NCBI GenBank assembly: GCA_000934455.1
Contig: JXUT01140041.1
Coordinates: forward strand, 1-31,520
Source of the DNA: Apostichopus parvimensis
Lineage: Eukaryota; Echinodermata; Holothuroidea; Aspidochirotida; Stichopodidae
Length of the DNA: 31,520 bases
Direction of reading: 5' to 3'
The notes under the pieces: model-generated
The model's database searches: none
Seen by the model: only the letters and a program-made list of their open reading frames with translations
Told to the model about the DNA's origin: nothing
Position numbers and translations under genes: made by a program
Part shown: piece by piece, positions 23,101-29,100 of the stretch
Position numbering within the stretch: the stretch's first letter is position 1
Layout of the letters: every line of letters begins with the position of its first letter

Positions 23101-26100
23101 TACATGCCTAGGTAAGGACTAAATCATTGGCATCAATCCCCATACATAACCTTGTCCTTCTAATATGAAGCCTTACCCTTTAAAATGAAAAAAAAAAAAC
23201 TGATAGCCATGGGATATATTACAGCTTACCACTTTTAAACCCTCAGAATGTATTTTGCAATTTACAGGTACTTAAAACAAAATTTTGAACCAATGTGCGC
23301 ATGCAACTGTGTGAAACAATTGTGGTTTGTTCTGTATGTGTAAAGTTGCAGGAGTTGACCAATCTTCAGTGCCCCCCACCCCTTCCCCTATTCCTGTATA
23401 AACTTTGTTACTGATCTATGTCTCAGTACCTCTATACATTCATCGCACTGACTGTGCCTGGACTCTCTACTACTCCTCTCTCGATGCATCAAGCACTCTT
23501 CGACAACGGCTGTATTAATCGACAAGTCAAAATCACTATCTACATGTTTGCTGCCACTTCTTCTAACACATTGGAGTTTTATAGGAGCACATATCAACCT
23601 GAAGATGTAAAATTTGAGATAATTTAAAAAAAAAAAATTGGCACATTACTATGTGAATATAAATATAAAGTGTCTACTGGCTATATCTGAGCCTAAACAT
23701 TAACACAAAGAGAATGGAAAGTGAAAAGTTAGGGACTAAGGAGGTAACTTCCAAAAATTCCTTCACTTATTTCAACCTCAGTAATCACAAAACAGCTTAA
23801 ATATTTGAATCAGGACTTTGGAACTTAATATCTGGCATAGGGATGTAGTACCAACTAAATTTGACTGAGGTTTCATTGTTTCCGGAAAAACTGAAGTGGA
23901 AGACTTTGGCGGAACGATAACATATAACTAGAAAGCCAAAATGGAAAAAGAAGCTGCCAAGAGGGTCCCATTATCTCTTCAAAGAACTCATATAGATAGC
24001 GACTTGACGTCCTAGTCTCATAACTGAAGATCTAAACTAATCAACAGATACTGTACGAGATATAAATTACATTACCTGCCTCTTTTACTTCTACAGACAT
24101 ATACAGATACATAGCACGTGTAAGTGTATTCATATCTACATGTAAGATTGTACTAAGCCTTTCTCAGTACAAGGCACAAATTACTGTACAAGTTTAATGC
24201 TAAGCATAGGCTAATGTGTTTAAATGTTGAGTATATATGGACATGATGAGTTTAATACTTAAAGCTTATTTATTGTACCTTATATGGTCAAAAGGACAGG
24301 CTTTCGTAAATCTATCCCTCCAGCTATTTTTGATGTCATTTTGACCAAAGCCAAGTTTCCCAATGTTTTGAAAAAATTCTTCGGCCCTCTGTTTGAGAAT
24401 GTCTCCTTCCTCTTGAGATCCTCGGGGTAATGCCTCTCTTCCTCCAGCGAGGCTCTGAGAGAAGAGACTGGTCTTGGTAGGGTCATTGTGCAGCAAGGTG
24501 ATGGACAGGCTACGACACTGAAATTTGTATCTCGTCACTTCTTCAACTAGTTGTTCAAGACCAGAAGCTGCTTATTTTATGGGTGGGGGGTGGGGGAAAA
24601 AAGACAAAACAATTTTTGCCATGCCATATTCTGTGACTTTAAATGAACGTTGTAAATTAATGGCTTATTCTTTCATACATTCAATAGGTCTACATAGAGC
24701 TTGTTAGGTTTAAAGTAAAGGCATAGATTAGGACACTATATTTCTATAATTTGTTCACAAGTGTAGTCAAATTTCACAAAACAATTTACGACTGTTTTGT
24801 TTTTAGGTTCGTGGCAGTCTCCCTAACTGATGAGTGTAAGCCATTCAATATAATTGATTTTAGAAAGATATTCATCATTCACAACTGCTGGACTGGGAGG
24901 GTCATTTTGGAAATAATGCCTGGCATTATTGCAATGGAATATTAACTAAGCCACAATGAAATAAAAAAGAGCATAATCTTCCATATCTGATCACTTTCTC
25001 AAAGATAATACACTCTGCATAGTTGTTTTTGCTTTATAGGAATATAGCACTGTTGTCATTTCCTGGAAGAATTACCTGTTTCACATCATAGGAAAACATG
25101 GTTATGACTCTCATGGCTTATTGATATTCAAATTGCATGAATCTACACTTGTTCTGTTTAAGTCACCAAATAAAAGCATCTGGAGTGGGATAAATAACAA
25201 AATCTGTGCAAACTGACCGAAAAAAAGCACAATATTATTGCTGTTATTATTATTATTGTATTTTTTGGAAGGGTAAGGGAAAGGGTTGGTGACCAGTGGG
25301 AGGATTAAATGAATCCTTCTAATTTTCACTGTTTTATGATAAAAAAACACAGGAAAGTAAAAGTTGTGGAAACTAACAGCAATTAAGTATTTCTCCATGA
25401 CTTACCTTTTCTGTGCTTTGAACGTCTATGTGGTCGACTGGTATAGTCCTTTGAGTAAGATTGGCTGTAACCTAACGGTACTGTCGACAAGGTGCTTAGA
25501 GTGGAGGTACCTGCAACGAGAAGTTAAATTTAGTATGTGGGATTATGGTTGTTTGTTACCCTATGGGAACAGTATTCAAATCAGTTAGGAGTGAATAAAC
25601 CTTGTGTGCACTGATTTGAGGCCCATTAGAGCCAATGACCTTTTTTGCTCTTACAATTTACAAAAGTACACTAGTTTGTGGCTGTAGTGTCATGGCTGAT
25701 GAGAAGGCTGGCTAGCAGATCCAAGTTTTTGGCTCTAATTTCTCTGTTCCTAGAAGTCTCTATTCCAGCTGTGTTAGAGGCTAGAGCATACAGAGATGAA
25801 GTATAGAGCACTGGTTCCCAACAAAGCATGGTTGCGATGAAAGGTTGTATGCGACGTATTCTCAGTGGGTGGCACACTTTTTTGGAATATGGTTTACTAA
25901 ACTGGTGAACTACCAGTGAGTCCATTTAATATTTAAACATTTCACAAATATGCAGCAATCTTAGTCCTCAAGGTTGAAACTTGCTAAAAATGGTTTGGGA
26001 AGGATGGTATAGAGACCTGGTATTCAAACTGGGGGAGGGAGGATGGGGGATGGCAACCTCTTCAGGGTTGCTAAGGTTTTTGGAAGGTTGATAAAATTTC

Positions 26101-29100
26101 AGAAAAAATTGATGGCTCATAGTTGTGAAAGAAAAGGGGGGAAGTTGTTAAACATAGTATCATCCACAACATTGCCACTGGAGGATTGCCAAGGTGATCA
26201 AGGTGAAAATTGGAGTCACCGATCAAAATTGTTTGAATACCAGAGGTCTAGAGGTTAGGTTCTAGATCTCTTTTCATAAGTAGGGCTAACTTGCAAATGG
26301 AAGACACTCCAGGATTTTTAATCAGTAACGAATTTTACTTTATCCTGCTAGGATCCTGCTAGGATCGAATCGTCAGGCCAACTTACTTTTACACATTCTC
26401 TTACACAGGCTCTCTAGTGGATAAGCAGTTTGCTAACAGTTTTATTTAAATTTTGAGTTTTACTTATGTAAGTATCTGCTTTGACTCACCGGTTTGATTT
26501 GTATCAACTGATGCAGTGCTCATCGTGCTGGTGTAGGAGGATTCCATATCATTAGTCAACCTGTAAGAAGATGAGGATGAAGAAGCTCTGCCTCTAGACA
26601 TCGAGTAAAATATGTCATCCTCTGGAAAACAAGAAAAATCGCAAAGGTTGAGTTACGCGATGGTTTATACCGTACAGACTAACACATTATGGAGTCTTGG
26701 TAACAGTGGAATTGAACTGTCAAGAAATTGCTGTCCATTTCCTGCATCAGAGTACATACATCCATAGTAGCATTAAAATTTACTTAGAACCAAAATTAGT
26801 TGTAAAATAAATTTGAAAGTATCTGGCAATGACAGACTGAGTGACATAATGACAACAAGGAGACAATAAAACATTTATAATGCATTCAGGCCTGTAAATG
26901 CTTAAATGTGTGAAAATGTCAATGTAACTATTAGTGAGAGCAAGGGAAGTTAGAGGGAATACATCAAACCATTGTACTGAATTATCTATCTACATGAAAG
27001 AAATAACCTTCTTACATGGTTTACCAACTTTACCTTTTCACAAACTGATCTGTTTATTGCTTGAAGAAGGGAACCTTTTCTCTTAATGTTAACCTTCTAT
27101 CCTAACACAATTGAGACATTTTCTAAGCTTTCCAAGAAAAATGTACACCGCGTATATTTTCTCAAATAACCATCAGTGACGAGAGAGATTCCAGCATCCC
27201 TCCCACCCCCTCATCCTCCCTCAAAACCTGATCATCAGACGAGAATCAAACTTCCATACAAAAACTTCTTGCAGGCCATAGTTTTGTTGAATGGAAGATT
27301 CCATTGCAATGTAACCAGAATATGTCTAAAATCTTCACCAAGCTCTACATAAAACATATCATAAACATTAGTCATAACAGCAATATTCCTGACCGGACTC
27401 ACCACAGGATTGCGCAAGAGGTTCAATATCATCATCTGAGAGGACCCCTGGATCCTTCATCCTATCACTTGGGTACATCTCTGTGCCCCTCAATATCATC
27501 TCTTGTTGAAGTGTGCCCTCTATCCTCTCAAAATCCTCGTGCACCATCGGTTTATTTCGCTGCATACCTGCAGCTGAGTTGTCATTACTAATAGCTGGAA
27601 GAGATGATTATTATTAACACTTATTATATCATATGAAAATATATCATGTCAAATGGCAAAATGTACTTGCTCTTATAAAACCTAAAAAAAATAAATTTAA
27701 AAAAACCCATCAGATTCTGGATGCAATCTAAATACACCTTTAATCTCTTATTTTTTAATATTTAATAGCAAATTGAGATCCACCGTTAGTTGAGGATATC
27801 TACCTGGTGACAAGTATCCCTGGACGAGCTCCATGAGAAGGTGGACTTGTTTAGGAGAGAAAAACAGATTCATAGATCCCGTCATCAAATCCACTTCAGC
27901 CTGGGTGTAAATGAAAACAAAGAAATGATAAAAATTTACCTAATTCTGAGAGAAGGTTGTCCAACGTAACTTTTCAACAATGTTTTCTGGTTGTCCCTAG
28001 GACAACCAAGTTTTAATTGTTGATATGTCCTAATAGCAAATTTGGTAAATCTGAGAGTATGTAGCTAAACAATAAAGAATTACCTATAGGTACACTGTAG
28101 GAGAGATTTGCAGGTGTGCTGAACAGAATACCAGTTTTGGGCCAGTCAAAGTCCCCTTGGGGTGGACCATAGCACTACCACAGTTTTTTTATTTTACTAT
28201 CTCCGAAATGATGGCGGGTGATACCATTATATACAATTTTACCAATTTGGGAGTATGGCCGATTTAGTTACAGTTCACTCTGAATTTGATTTCAACTTGG
28301 TTTCCGTAGTGCGAACAGAAATTTGGTCATCTCGGACAATCAATAAAAACATTTGCCCTCTTATCATAGATCGACCTGAAAGAAAATTTGACTTTCAGTC
28401 CAAAACAGCCCAATCAGCTGGTAATAGGTGTTCTTAACTAACAACAATAAAACTTAAATTAACAAGTATATATATATATGTAAAATAAAGACAAGTCTAA
28501 GTACATCTGCTATTAAAGCAATGTTTGGTCTAACTAAGCCTTGGTGTAAAATTTGTTCTTGATAAAAAAAATTCAAAATCTATCAGCCATTTGTGATTGG
28601 ACACATTGACACTCACTTTAGCTCCAGGGACTTGATCGTTCTGCTTAATTTTCACTGTTAGCTCCATTTTGCCAGCAAATTCTCCAACCAGTGATAGAGT
28701 CAGGTATCCTTTACTTTGGTCTGAAGAAGAGTTAAGATGTGATGTTGGGATACCGCTGTGAGGGGGTGGCATCTCAGGGGAGGACGGGGAACCATGGAAG
28801 TTCCTCAAGATGTGAACCGGTGGTGAATTCATCGACAGATCTTGGTAGCCCCCTGGCGTGAAATCATTCTGGGATCTGGATTCTTCGGGAAATTCCTCAA
28901 AGTGTAAGCTGACACCCATCATTTGAAAATGTTTCTTGATGAATGGTGCCGGTTCGAATAACCTTTGACCCGTGTCCACACTACTGCCGTCCGTGCGCGG
29001 AGTCTCCTGACTGAGTTCATCGTAGTACTGAAGTCTGTAATGGAGGATAGTTGGTAGTTGGTCGACAGTGGTTTTCACAAAATGTGTACGTATTAATCAT

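Noticed and set aside
25671..25925. Minus-strand 84-codon open frame in the intron after exon w7.
   Set aside because: No family recognised, and inserting it in ATG2 would need splice sites not seen at its edges. A transposase relic was considered but has no motif support.
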